The notes below the pieces were generated by a model, which was given only the letters and a program-made list of their open reading frames with translations, was not told the origin of the DNA and searched no databases. Shown here in pieces: positions 28,426-36,553 of a DNA stretch of 64,000 bases (position 1 is its first letter; every line of letters begins with the position of its first letter). This DNA comes from Bacteroidaceae bacterium (GTDB lineage: Bacteria; Bacteroidota; Bacteroidia; Bacteroidales; Bacteroidaceae). The stretch is taken from assembly GCA_024401275.1 (NCBI GenBank), contig JAKSLJ010000016.1:1-64000 (forward strand), given 5' to 3'. The position numbers were made by a program, and so were the translations under genes.

Positions 28426-29880
28426 ATGACAATACAAGACGTTGAAAGGCTCATAGCCAATGACGAACATCGCACATTAGAGTTGAAGAAAACTACTGGT
28501 GAATTGAAGGATGGCATGCATTCCGCATGAGCCATGCTCAATACGGAAGGTGGTTGGCTACTGTTCGGCATTACTCCCACATCGCTCAAGATTTTAGGAC
28601 AAGAAGTAACTGACACTACTCAACGTGAGATTGCTCAAGCATTGAGCCATCTTGAGCCACAACTTGACATTCATATTGATTATGTTGATGTGCCTGACAG
28701 GGAAGGACAGCAGGTCATAGCTATGCATTTTGACGGCTGGGTGTGGGGACGAGCTCCATACACATACCATGGTTGCCCTTATTACAAAGTTGAAAGTACC
28801 ACGAAAGAGATGCCTCGTGAAATGTTTGAGGAGCGATTAAAAGCTGCTAAGCCTCACATCTTTGCATGGGAGAATCAAATTGCAGATGATTTCGGAATAG
28901 AAGACCTTAATGAAGATTTAATAATGAATGCTGTCCGCATGGGTGTGCGTGGTGGTCGTATGCTGCCAAGTGCATTGTCTATGTCTGCCGAAGATATTCT
29001 TTCCCGATTCTCACTGTTGAAAAACGGAAAGCCCCTGCAAGCAGCAGTGGCATTGTTTGCAAAACAACCAAAATTCTATTCACAGTTGAAACTCCGCATG
29101 GCGCGTTTCCGTGGAAAAGAAAAATCAATATTCATAGACAATAAGCAGGTTGAGGGTAACCTCTTTGAATTGCTTGATGCCGGTGTTGCTTTCTGCTTCA
29201 AGCACCTTAATCTGCATGGCGAGGTTGTAGGTCTTCAGCGCCAGGAGCATCTTGAAATTCCGTACGAAGCACTGCGCGAAGCATTGATTAACGCACTTTG
29301 CCATCGAAGCTACGATTCCATCTCTACTTCCGTTAGCCTTGCCATCTATGACGACCGCATAGAAATAGGCAACCCAGGTCGTTTTCCGGTAGGCATTACC
29401 CCCGAGAACATCAAACAGATGCATGCATCAAAACCATTCAATCCGCTTATTGCCAGTGTACTCTACAAGACTACTTGGCTTGAGAGTTGGGGATCGGGCA
29501 TTCAGCGTATGATAGATGCTTGTAAGGCGCAGAATGTACCTGAACCATATTACAAACTTCTCGTAGATGGAACTATCGTTATGGTGTTCCCTATGCCGAC
29601 AACACTCACATCTGTTGGCGAGTCAAATGGCGAGAGTAATTGCGGGAGTGATTGCGGGAGTGATTGCGGGAGTGATTGCGGGAGTCAACTCACTAAGCGT
29701 CAACGGATTATACTCACCATGATTTCAACGAATGGATTTGAAACTGCGAGACACATTGCGGGAGTGATTGGCGTAGGTATAAGAACCGTAGAAAGCGACA
29801 TTTCCTTCCTTCGCAAGAACGGATACATAGAAAAATCCACCAAGGATACTCGAAGCCCTTGGATTGTTCTGAAACAATGA
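28426..29880 (+). pseudogene. AlbA_2/divergent AAA-4 ATP-binding protein, interrupted by an in-frame TGA
   Basis: The full frame would encode about 484 residues. N-terminal AlbA_2 (Schlafen-like) sequence runs ELKKTTGELKDGMHSA, stops at TGA (28528-28530), and resumes in the same frame with AMLNTEGGWLLFGI. Relatives have a Cys codon where the TGA lies, so one base change (TGC or TGT to TGA) explains it. Translation could restart at ATG 28534, giving 448 residues without the first 36. The middle has a GHKL-like ATPase part (REALINALCHRSY, IEIGNPGRFP, WLESWGSGIQRM) and the C terminus a winged helix. The linker holds a 12-bp repeat giving CGSD units. Such proteins are regulators or defence-associated. 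Lies at the left end of the AT-rich island. Confidence 0.8.
29631..29694 (+). repeat. 12-bp coding tandem repeat
   Basis: TGCGGGAGTGAT repeated about four times, encoding CGSD units in the linker before the winged helix. The word TTGCGGGAGTGATTG appears again at about 29757 in a different reading frame. Confidence 0.85.
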
Positions 29881-29944
29881 TTCAAGTCGGAATATACCGA
29901 CGGTAAAAAAATTAGGTTTGCCCGTAATAAAATCCATACACAGA

Positions 29945-29995
29945 AATCCCCATATTCCTCATTTGTTCCACATTTGTTTGGAGTATGGGGATTCT
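29945..29995 (+). terminator. terminator of the AlbA_2 gene, related to the glnS terminator
   Basis: AATCCCCATATTCC (29945-29958) pairs with GGAGTATGGGGATT (29980-29993). The loop is longer than in the glnS copy and the T run is short (CTTCC). Confidence 0.6.
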
Positions 29996-30108
29996 TCCAT
30001 ATAGTCACACTTTTTGACCAGCAGACAGATTATTTGAGTATACAGCTTGTCCGAGGAACCCATTTTGGAGCCTATTTATCTACAAATACACAAATTTCCT
30101 TGATATAT

Positions 30109-30139
30109 TTTGGTATATTGAGATTATTTATTAATTTTG
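30109..30139 (+). promoter_or_regulatory. promoter of the dnd operon
   Basis: TTTG (30109-30112), 19 bp, TAATTTTG (30132-30139). The surrounding CCTTGATATATTTTGGTATA to GAGATTATTTATTAATTTTG is a diverged copy of the promoter region at 28304-28345. Transcription would begin near 30146, giving a leader of almost 300 nt. Confidence 0.7.
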
Positions 30140-30145
30140 CACAGT

Positions 30146-30440
30146 CGTATTGCCTATAGATGGCATCCGACTCGCGCCAGTGCGTATCGCTGGAGACATA
30201 ACAGTGGATAGCGATCCGCTCACAATATAGAACTTTCGAGTTCTTGTTCTCTCACTTTGAAGACCGCCAATCATCAAAATCTACGAGAACGAGCAATCGA
30301 TGGTTCACACTCTGTATAAGGGTGTGAACCGCTTTAGCTTTTCGTAGATATGGCAACTTGGCGGTCGCCTAAAGTGAGATAAGCGAGCGGTTCCGCCCTT
30401 ATCTTCTGTTTATATGTCAGCTAACCTTAACATATAAACA
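30146..30440 (+). ncRNA. highly structured 5' leader RNA of the dnd operon
   Basis: No reading frame, but a chain of strong pairings. (1) GCGTATCGCT (about 30182) with AGCGATCCGC (about 30210), 9 of 10 pairs. (2) AGAACT-TTCG-AGTTCT, 30229-30244. (3) A nested long hairpin: 30250-30258 with 30371-30379 (9 bp), 30262-30270 with 30358-30366 (9 bp), 30279-30286 with 30342-30349 (8 bp), and 30302-30312 with 30320-30330 (11 bp, one wobble). (4) AGATAAG (30377) with CTTATCT (30398), competing with the outer stem of (3). (5) GTTTATATGT with ACATATAAAC right before the dndC ATG. It could be a riboswitch-like leader or a separate structured RNA; I recognise no known family. Confidence 0.6.
30408..30439. 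promoter_or_regulatory. perfect 10-bp inverted repeat abutting the dndC start
   Basis: GTTTATATGT (30408-30417) and ACATATAAAC (30430-30439) with a 12-base spacer; the ATG follows one base later. It can act as an operator for a dimeric repressor or as an RNA hairpin masking the start codon. Confidence 0.6.
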
Positions 30441-31784
30441 ATGGAAATTCGTAATAAACGTATTGTCAACATAATTGAAGAACTAAAAGACCAATACATG
30501 GAAGAAGACCGCTACATTCGTCCATGGATTATTGGTTTCTCCGGTGGAAAAGATTCTACTGTACTTCTCACATTAGTGTGGTTGGCAATGCAACAACTTC
30601 GAGAAGAAGGGAAAATATTACATCGCAACGTTTATGTTGTATGTAATGACACAATGGTTGAGAATCCCGTCATTGAGGAATATGTGACAACCGTACTGGC
30701 TACAATTGCCAAAGCAGCAAAAGAGCAACAGATGCCAATCACGGTTACTACAACAACTCCTGCCTTGGAAGATTCTTTCTGGTGTTGTGTGATAGGAAAA
30801 GGTTATCCTGTTCCAAATAATTCATTCCGTTTTTGCACTGAGAAGATGAAAATCAAGCCTACTTCTCAGTTTATAACAGAACAAGTTGCAGCAGATGGAG
30901 AAGCTATTGTACTAGTTGGAACTCGACTTACAGAGAGCCAAGCTCGTGAACGTAGCATCAAACGCCATGAAATAAAGGGACACAGACTTTCAAAACACCC
31001 ACTAAATCCAAACACTTTTACCTATGCTCCGATTAAGGAATTAATGTTAGAGGAAATTTGGTGGATTATCAATGCAATCCCTTCTCCATGGGGATTTGAC
31101 AATGATATTCTTTTCAAAATATACCTTGACGCTTCAGCTGATGACTATGAATGTCCTACTGTTGTAACAGATGATAGCCATCGCTCTTGTGGTCAGAGCC
31201 GTTTTGGTTGTTGGATTTGTACTGTAGTAAAAGAAGACAAGTCAATGTCCTCTCTTATCAAGAATGGTGTGGAGTGGATGAAACCTTTATTGGACTTCAG
31301 AGACAGTCTCGTTGAAAACCGTAATGTTTCTGAACTCCGTTGCTCAACAAGACGTAATGGTCAGCGTGCAGTCGATGAAACTGGTCACAATCTGGGTAAT
31401 TACACGATGGATTATCGCATTCAATTGCTTCGTGACCTTCTTACTGTACAAAAAAATACACAAGATTATCGTTCTTCAATCGACTTGATTACAAACCAAG
31501 AATTGATTGCAATTCAAGTCATTTGGTATCGTGATGGAAATTTCACGACAACGGTAAATGACATATATAATGAAGTATATGGCTACAATATTCCTAACAC
31601 TAATATTGGATTGCAAGAACGCTTATTATTGGAGAAAGCATGTGCAGAGCAACCTGAACATTTCCAGTTAATACAAGAATTACTTGCTCTTCAAAAAAAT
31701 AAGGTTTTGCTTATGCGCAAATATGGCTTGGCTAATGACTTGGAATCTAGATTGGAATCTTTTATAAAGGAGGGTGAAAGATGA
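30441..31784 (+). CDS. dndC: DNA phosphorothioation protein DndC (PAPS-reductase-like sulfurtransferase)
   Basis: A 447-residue protein with an ATP-pyrophosphatase P-loop, SGGKDS (residues 34-39), followed by FRFCTEKMKIKP and a cysteine cluster in SCGQSRFGCWICT (about 253-265), which in DndC holds a 4Fe-4S centre. DndC activates the DNA backbone phosphate for replacement of a non-bridging oxygen by sulfur. It is the first gene of the packed operon and overlaps dndD by four bases. The cysteine desulfurase DndA is not encoded nearby; a housekeeping IscS/SufS may supply sulfur, as in several known systems. Confidence 0.93.
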   Translation: MEIRNKRIVNIIEELKDQYMEEDRYIRPWIIGFSGGKDSTVLLTLVWLAMQQLREEGKILHRNVYVVCNDTMVENPVIEEYVTTVLATIAKAAKEQQMPITVTTTTPALEDSFWCCVIGKGYPVPNNSFRFCTEKMKIKPTSQFITEQVAADGEAIVLVGTRLTESQARERSIKRHEIKGHRLSKHPLNPNTFTYAPIKELMLEEIWWIINAIPSPWGFDNDILFKIYLDASADDYECPTVVTDDSHRSCGQSRFGCWICTVVKEDKSMSSLIKNGVEWMKPLLDFRDSLVENRNVSELRCSTRRNGQRAVDETGHNLGNYTMDYRIQLLRDLLTVQKNTQDYRSSIDLITNQELIAIQVIWYRDGNFTTTVNDIYNEVYGYNIPNTNIGLQERLLLEKACAEQPEHFQLIQELLALQKNKVLLMRKYGLANDLESRLESFIKEGER

Positions 31785-33895
31785 TAATAAAAAGTATTAC
31801 ATTAAACAACTACCGCCTTTATGAAGGAGAAAATACCATTGTGTTTGAGACTCCTGATGATAGGAATATATGTTTGATTTCCGGAGAGAATGGCTTCGGA
31901 AAAACGACATTTCTTCATTCCCTGATTTGGTGTTTATATGGCCGTCTTATAACAGAGGTAGAAGCTGAGGTCAGAAAAGATATTGCTAACAAGGGATATA
32001 ACACATTCTTAAAGAGCAATATGAACAATAATGCTCGTTCTCTTTTCGAAAAACTTTCAGATGAATCAAAAGACCAAATCAAAAGACGTGGCTATACTCC
32101 AGAAAATGAGCATCTGAAATCGGCAACCACTTACTTCGTTTCAATTGAGTTTGCTGATGTCGTAATACCATCACTACCATGTACTTCTTTGAAAGTAATT
32201 CGTTCGTATGACATGATTACGGAAAAAGAGTCAGTTGACATTTTGATCGATGGCGTAAAGAATGAACTTACAGCAGAAATAGGCTCAGAAGTATTCATTA
32301 ACGATTTCATTTTGAACAAGGATATTGCTCGTTTCTTCTTCTTTGATTCCGAACAGATTGTTGCATTGGCAGAAACGAATACTTCTGCTGAAAGAAAGCG
32401 ACTTTGTTCCGCATATAATGAGGTTCTTGGTGTTCGCAAATATGAAGATTTGAAACATAATCTGGAAAATGTCAGATTAAGATTCAGAAAGAAGTCATCT
32501 GATGTTGAGAGTCGAGAACGATTAATTCACTTGTTGGATAAACAAGAGCAATTGGCAAAGTCTATCGAGGACATTAAGCAGCAGACATTATTGTATGAAC
32601 AAGAGTTAGCTTCCTTAAAAACAGAAGATGAATCTCTTCAACTTCAGTTGATGCGTGAAGGCAACAGTGCTACGACGACGGAGATACAGAGATTGCAGTC
32701 TGTTATTTCTGCGGCAAAACAAAAAGATGAAGAATACAAGAAGCAACTGAAAACGTTTATAGATTATGCTCCATTCGCCATTTCCGGTAAATTGTTTATG
32801 GAAACACGCGAACAGTTGGTGCATGATCATAACCTGAGTGAAGCGAGGAATCTGCAATTAAGCAAAAATCTGATTGTATCTGACATAACGATTGATTTGC
32901 TTAAGATGCTTTCAAATATAGCCTTACCCCAGGAAACATCTATTACGTTACAAGAAGAGATACAAACTATTCTTGGAAAGTATAAAGATGAAATCGCTGA
33001 TGAAGAGACTCTTTTGTCGCTTTCTGACAATGATTATGAGGAATTTATCGCTGTTTATAACAACGTTACCACTACATATAAGGCGGAGTTTGAACACCTT
33101 GCAGATGACTATCGTAAGAATAGGCAACTCTTGGAAAGAAACAGTCGTCGTCTCTCCAATATTAACAGCAAGGAAAGTGACGAACTGATTAAGAGTATCC
33201 GCAGCAAGAAGAATGAAATAGAATCTTGTATTTCAGAAAAAGAAATAGAAATACGCAGTTCTCATGAAAACCTGGGAACAATTACGCAAGAACACGCTAC
33301 AGTCAGCAAACAAGTAAGTGAACTTAGCAAGAAAGTTTCTTTGGATGATTCAGATGAAAAGAAAGACAAGGTTGCAGAACAGTTGATAAATGAACTCTCT
33401 ACATTCCTGATTTCGCTAAAACAAGAAAAGAAATTCTCTCTTGAACGCAGAATAAAAGGAGTTCTTAATAACTTAATGCACAAGGAAGACTTTATCGGAA
33501 GTGTTGAAGTCATAATCAATGGTGAAGACATGGATATTGAACTTTATACAGTTGACGATAAACTTATAAGCAAAGATTCTTTGTCCAAGGGCGAGCAACA
33601 GCTTTATGCAACCTCTATCCTAAAAGCACTTGTTGATGAAAGCGGAATACAATTCCCAGTATTCATTGACTCTCCTTTGCAGAAGTTTGACAAGAGCCAT
33701 GCCACCAAAATCATTACAGAGTTCTATCCTCAAATCTCAAAACAAGTTGTTCTATTCCCATTACTTTATAAGGAACTGACAGCTGATGAGTACAAAGTGA
33801 TGAAGCCTCTGGTAAATGCAACCTATCTGATAAAAAATGATACAACCCATTCGTATTTCGAAAAAGTGGATATTAATGACTTTATAACTGAGTGA
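31781..33895 (+). CDS. dndD: DNA phosphorothioation protein DndD (SMC-like ATPase)
   Basis: A 704-residue ABC/SMC-type ATPase: Walker A GENGFGKT (35-42), a long coiled-coil middle (about 220-290 and 450-540), signature-like SKGEQQLYATSIL and Walker B FPVFIDSPLQKFD near the C terminus. The N terminus (ITLNNYRLYEGENTI), early FNDFILNKDIARFFFFDSEQI segment and total length match DndD, which works with DndC and DndE on DNA. It starts within the dndC stop (ATGA) and is followed after 2 bp by dndE. Confidence 0.92.
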   Translation: MIIKSITLNNYRLYEGENTIVFETPDDRNICLISGENGFGKTTFLHSLIWCLYGRLITEVEAEVRKDIANKGYNTFLKSNMNNNARSLFEKLSDESKDQIKRRGYTPENEHLKSATTYFVSIEFADVVIPSLPCTSLKVIRSYDMITEKESVDILIDGVKNELTAEIGSEVFINDFILNKDIARFFFFDSEQIVALAETNTSAERKRLCSAYNEVLGVRKYEDLKHNLENVRLRFRKKSSDVESRERLIHLLDKQEQLAKSIEDIKQQTLLYEQELASLKTEDESLQLQLMREGNSATTTEIQRLQSVISAAKQKDEEYKKQLKTFIDYAPFAISGKLFMETREQLVHDHNLSEARNLQLSKNLIVSDITIDLLKMLSNIALPQETSITLQEEIQTILGKYKDEIADEETLLSLSDNDYEEFIAVYNNVTTTYKAEFEHLADDYRKNRQLLERNSRRLSNINSKESDELIKSIRSKKNEIESCISEKEIEIRSSHENLGTITQEHATVSKQVSELSKKVSLDDSDEKKDKVAEQLINELSTFLISLKQEKKFSLERRIKGVLNNLMHKEDFIGSVEVIINGEDMDIELYTVDDKLISKDSLSKGEQQLYATSILKALVDESGIQFPVFIDSPLQKFDKSHATKIITEFYPQISKQVVLFPLLYKELTADEYKVMKPLVNATYLIKNDTTHSYFEKVDINDFITE

Positions 33896-33897
33896 TT

Positions 33898-34296
33898 ATG
33901 TTTAACCAAATAAAAACAAGTGCGAAAAACAAAGAAGCAGTAACAATACTAACTCGCAAGTTTGGACTTGGAGCAGAGAATGTTATTGCCCGAATTGCCA
34001 TTGCTTGTTCTCTCCAAAACGGCAAAAAGTTCTCGCCTCTGGATGTAAAAGATAGCGGTGGCAAAGAGTACACAAAAAATGTACTATTTGGTTCACTATA
34101 TCCAATATATGCTGCCATGATGTGCAAGCATTATGAAATACGTATGACAGATAAGGATTTACCTCGTTATTTCAAATTACATCTTGACGATGGACTTGAA
34201 ACTATAATGAAGGAAGTAAAGGATAATCCTAATCTGATAGGATTTGATTATTTGTTTGACAAAATTGAAGTAGGATTAAATGATACTAATCTATGA
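33898..34296 (+). CDS. dndE: DNA phosphorothioation protein DndE
   Basis: A 132-residue basic protein: FNQIKTSAKNKEAVTILTRK, then FGLGAENVIARIAIACSLQ, as in DndE, a small factor that binds nicked DNA in the modification complex. ATG at 33898, two bases after the dndD stop, is preferred over a GTG inside that stop. The C-terminal part (about 95-132) is less conserved. It overlaps the following gene by four bases. Confidence 0.88.
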   Translation: MFNQIKTSAKNKEAVTILTRKFGLGAENVIARIAIACSLQNGKKFSPLDVKDSGGKEYTKNVLFGSLYPIYAAMMCKHYEIRMTDKDLPRYFKLHLDDGLETIMKEVKDNPNLIGFDYLFDKIEVGLNDTNL

Positions 34297-36551
34297 AAGA
34301 TTTCGCTCTCATAATACATAAATTGCAGAATTTGACGAATGAAGAGTTCCAAAACATTAATGATTATGTGTCTGCAGTATTAAAATCTCAATGTACAACC
34401 CGGACAATCACTGCCGTTAGAATGATTGGGATAAGAACTTATTGCGAAAATTTTCTTTTCGTTTCATCGAATCAATTTTATAAACAAATATCACGTTTCC
34501 GTAACTGTAGTACAAAAACACAAGTAGAATTAACATCAATTCATCCAAAAATCCGAGAATTTATTACGCACTATTTGGATAATATTGTTATCAAAGATGA
34601 ACGTACAAACTCAGACCAACTCATACCTTCGGTTGAGGTTGAACTGACAGAAAATCATTTCTCTTTGATAGAATTACAATATAATCTACTAATTCAGAAT
34701 TCTTCAAGCGTAAGGATTCAAAATGCTTTGTCAAATATTCCTGCTGAAAATTTTGTTAGGGAATTTGTACAGGATGGAAAGAATGTTCTCTCTATCCGTG
34801 GCTTAGGAAGAAGGAATGAATTAGAATTACTCGATATTGTTGATGCTCTCTCAGAATATATAAAGAGAATTAGGAAAATGACTTCTGAAGAGATCTCAGC
34901 TGAATTGTTATGTCTAAAGCCTAAACAAAAGTACAATATACAATTGTCTTCTTTTGCAGAACAGTTTTATAATGCCGAAGGACATTACCCATTGTTCAAT
35001 TTGATTGGACTCTTATTGTCAACTGACTCAGAATATGTAAGAGATTCTATGGTATATATAACTTTCTCTACATACTCCTTGACTACTTCTATACCAAAAG
35101 AAAGTATTCAAGAATTATCTGAAAGATTTGGAGTTGGTGAAGCAAGAGTAAGACAAATAAAAGATTTAGGATACGAACAGTTCTTGCTTCCTAATGCAAA
35201 AGAGAATCAATCAAAAACAAAAAAATCGCTTTTTAAGGAGTGTGTTAACAATCTTATTCAAAATGAAGGCTATACTAACTATCTAAAGTCTAAATTTGCA
35301 TCTTACAATTTCATTACAAGAGATGATGTTTCTTGCTTGCTCAAAGAAGAAAAATCTCCTCTATCTATAGATTATGCATTGATAGTTTTGGCAGACATTC
35401 TTGGTGACGAATATATTGTTTTCAATGTTGAAGATCAGAAACATTTTCCAGAAAGGTTTCTGATTTCACAATCTCTTGCAAGGGCTTTTGATTTTAATAA
35501 TGTATATATATACATAAAGGACTATCTTGACTCTGTTAGTGAAACTGTTACATTCGACATAAGTGAACTTATACAAACAAGAATCAATCAATGCGTTTGG
35601 TTGGATTTTGATTCGACTAAATTGGACATAATAGAAAATTATGTATATGAACTTCTTGTTGGTAAAATCGGATTATTACCTGATTTTGATGGCTTATTTA
35701 CTGTGGAATGTAGCCAGGAAGCAAGGTCTTCTGATATCCTATATGACATTCTTAAAGCAAATGGAAATTCAATGAATTTGAATGATCTTTATGCAGAGTT
35801 TGAAAAAAATCAGCCAGGACGATATAAAGCGGCTGAATCTATTAGATCAATTCTACAGAATGACAATCGAGTGGTTTCTGTGGGAAGGAATTCTGAGTTT
35901 GCTTTAGCTGAATGGAATCATGTAAAAATAGGTTCCATAAGAAGTCTTATTGCGGAATATCTTGCATCCAAAGATACGCCGCAACACATAGATAACATTT
36001 TTGATTATATTCAACAATTTGTTGAGACAAATAAACGAAGTGTAAAATCGACAATGGGAAGTGGTTCTCAGTTTGTACAATTCCAGAATTCATTCTATGG
36101 TCTAGCAGATAAAACATATAAAGAAACTGACTTAGAATTGTATTCTGCAAGGACTTTCAATGATTACTTAGATGATCTTGATGGCTTTATTGTAAGAGAA
36201 GGTCACTTTCCTTTCGGTAGAGCGTCAAACAAAACAGAAGCCTCTTTGTATAGATGGTTATATAATCAGACCTCAAAAGGTGATGAACTCCCAGATGAAC
36301 ATAAAGACAAATTAGATGCTATTCTGGAAAAACATGAAGAAGTCCCAAAAGATGTGAAAGAATTTGAATGGGAACAAAAAAGAAAAAAGTTCATTGCGTT
36401 TTGCAAAAAGAACGGAAGACGGCCACAGAAAGATTATTACATGGAGAAGGATCTGTATTCGTGGTTCTCAAAGTGTCAAGACGATTTTATTGAAGGTCGT
36501 TTAAATCCGAGTCAAGAAAAGAAGTTTATTAACTTGTGTAGATCATACTGA
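34293..36551 (+). CDS. multi-HTH DNA-binding-like protein with helicase-associated repeats, in the dnd operon
   Basis: A 752-residue protein I cannot assign to a named family. Visible parts: an RpoA-CTD-like helix-hairpin segment (LSIRGLGRRNELELLDIVDA, about 166-185); a sigma region 4-like helix-turn-helix (LSERFGVGEARVRQI, about 276-290); a HARE-HTH/RpoE-delta-like winged helix (SDILYDILKANGNSMNLNDL, about 482-501) and a second similar unit (about 548-605); and two C-terminal helicase-associated (HA) type units (about 635-680 and 690-750, KDLYSWFSKCQDDF). There is no nuclease or NTPase motif. The mix suggests sequence or structure recognition on DNA. It overlaps dndE and is 2 bp from the PLD-helicase, so it could be a specificity subunit or the operon's regulator. 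Confidence 0.75.
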   Translation: MKDFALIIHKLQNLTNEEFQNINDYVSAVLKSQCTTRTITAVRMIGIRTYCENFLFVSSNQFYKQISRFRNCSTKTQVELTSIHPKIREFITHYLDNIVIKDERTNSDQLIPSVEVELTENHFSLIELQYNLLIQNSSSVRIQNALSNIPAENFVREFVQDGKNVLSIRGLGRRNELELLDIVDALSEYIKRIRKMTSEEISAELLCLKPKQKYNIQLSSFAEQFYNAEGHYPLFNLIGLLLSTDSEYVRDSMVYITFSTYSLTTSIPKESIQELSERFGVGEARVRQIKDLGYEQFLLPNAKENQSKTKKSLFKECVNNLIQNEGYTNYLKSKFASYNFITRDDVSCLLKEEKSPLSIDYALIVLADILGDEYIVFNVEDQKHFPERFLISQSLARAFDFNNVYIYIKDYLDSVSETVTFDISELIQTRINQCVWLDFDSTKLDIIENYVYELLVGKIGLLPDFDGLFTVECSQEARSSDILYDILKANGNSMNLNDLYAEFEKNQPGRYKAAESIRSILQNDNRVVSVGRNSEFALAEWNHVKIGSIRSLIAEYLASKDTPQHIDNIFDYIQQFVETNKRSVKSTMGSGSQFVQFQNSFYGLADKTYKETDLELYSARTFNDYLDDLDGFIVREGHFPFGRASNKTEASLYRWLYNQTSKGDELPDEHKDKLDAILEKHEEVPKDVKEFEWEQKRKKFIAFCKKNGRRPQKDYYMEKDLYSWFSKCQDDFIEGRLNPSQEKKFINLCRSY

Positions 36552-36553
36552 TA

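Noticed and set aside
28528-28530. TGA read as selenocysteine.
   Set aside because: No SECIS-like hairpin just downstream, the protein family has no known selenoproteins, and a simple nonsense change or sequencing error is more likely. Kept only as a check in the finding.
29974-30159. A 61-codon open frame at the start of the dnd leader.
   Set aside because: It runs through the terminator-like stem and the promoter of the dnd operon and has no likeness to a protein.
30251-30378. The long nested hairpin as a retron msr-msd RNA.
   Set aside because: No reverse transcriptase gene follows; the downstream genes are dndCDE.
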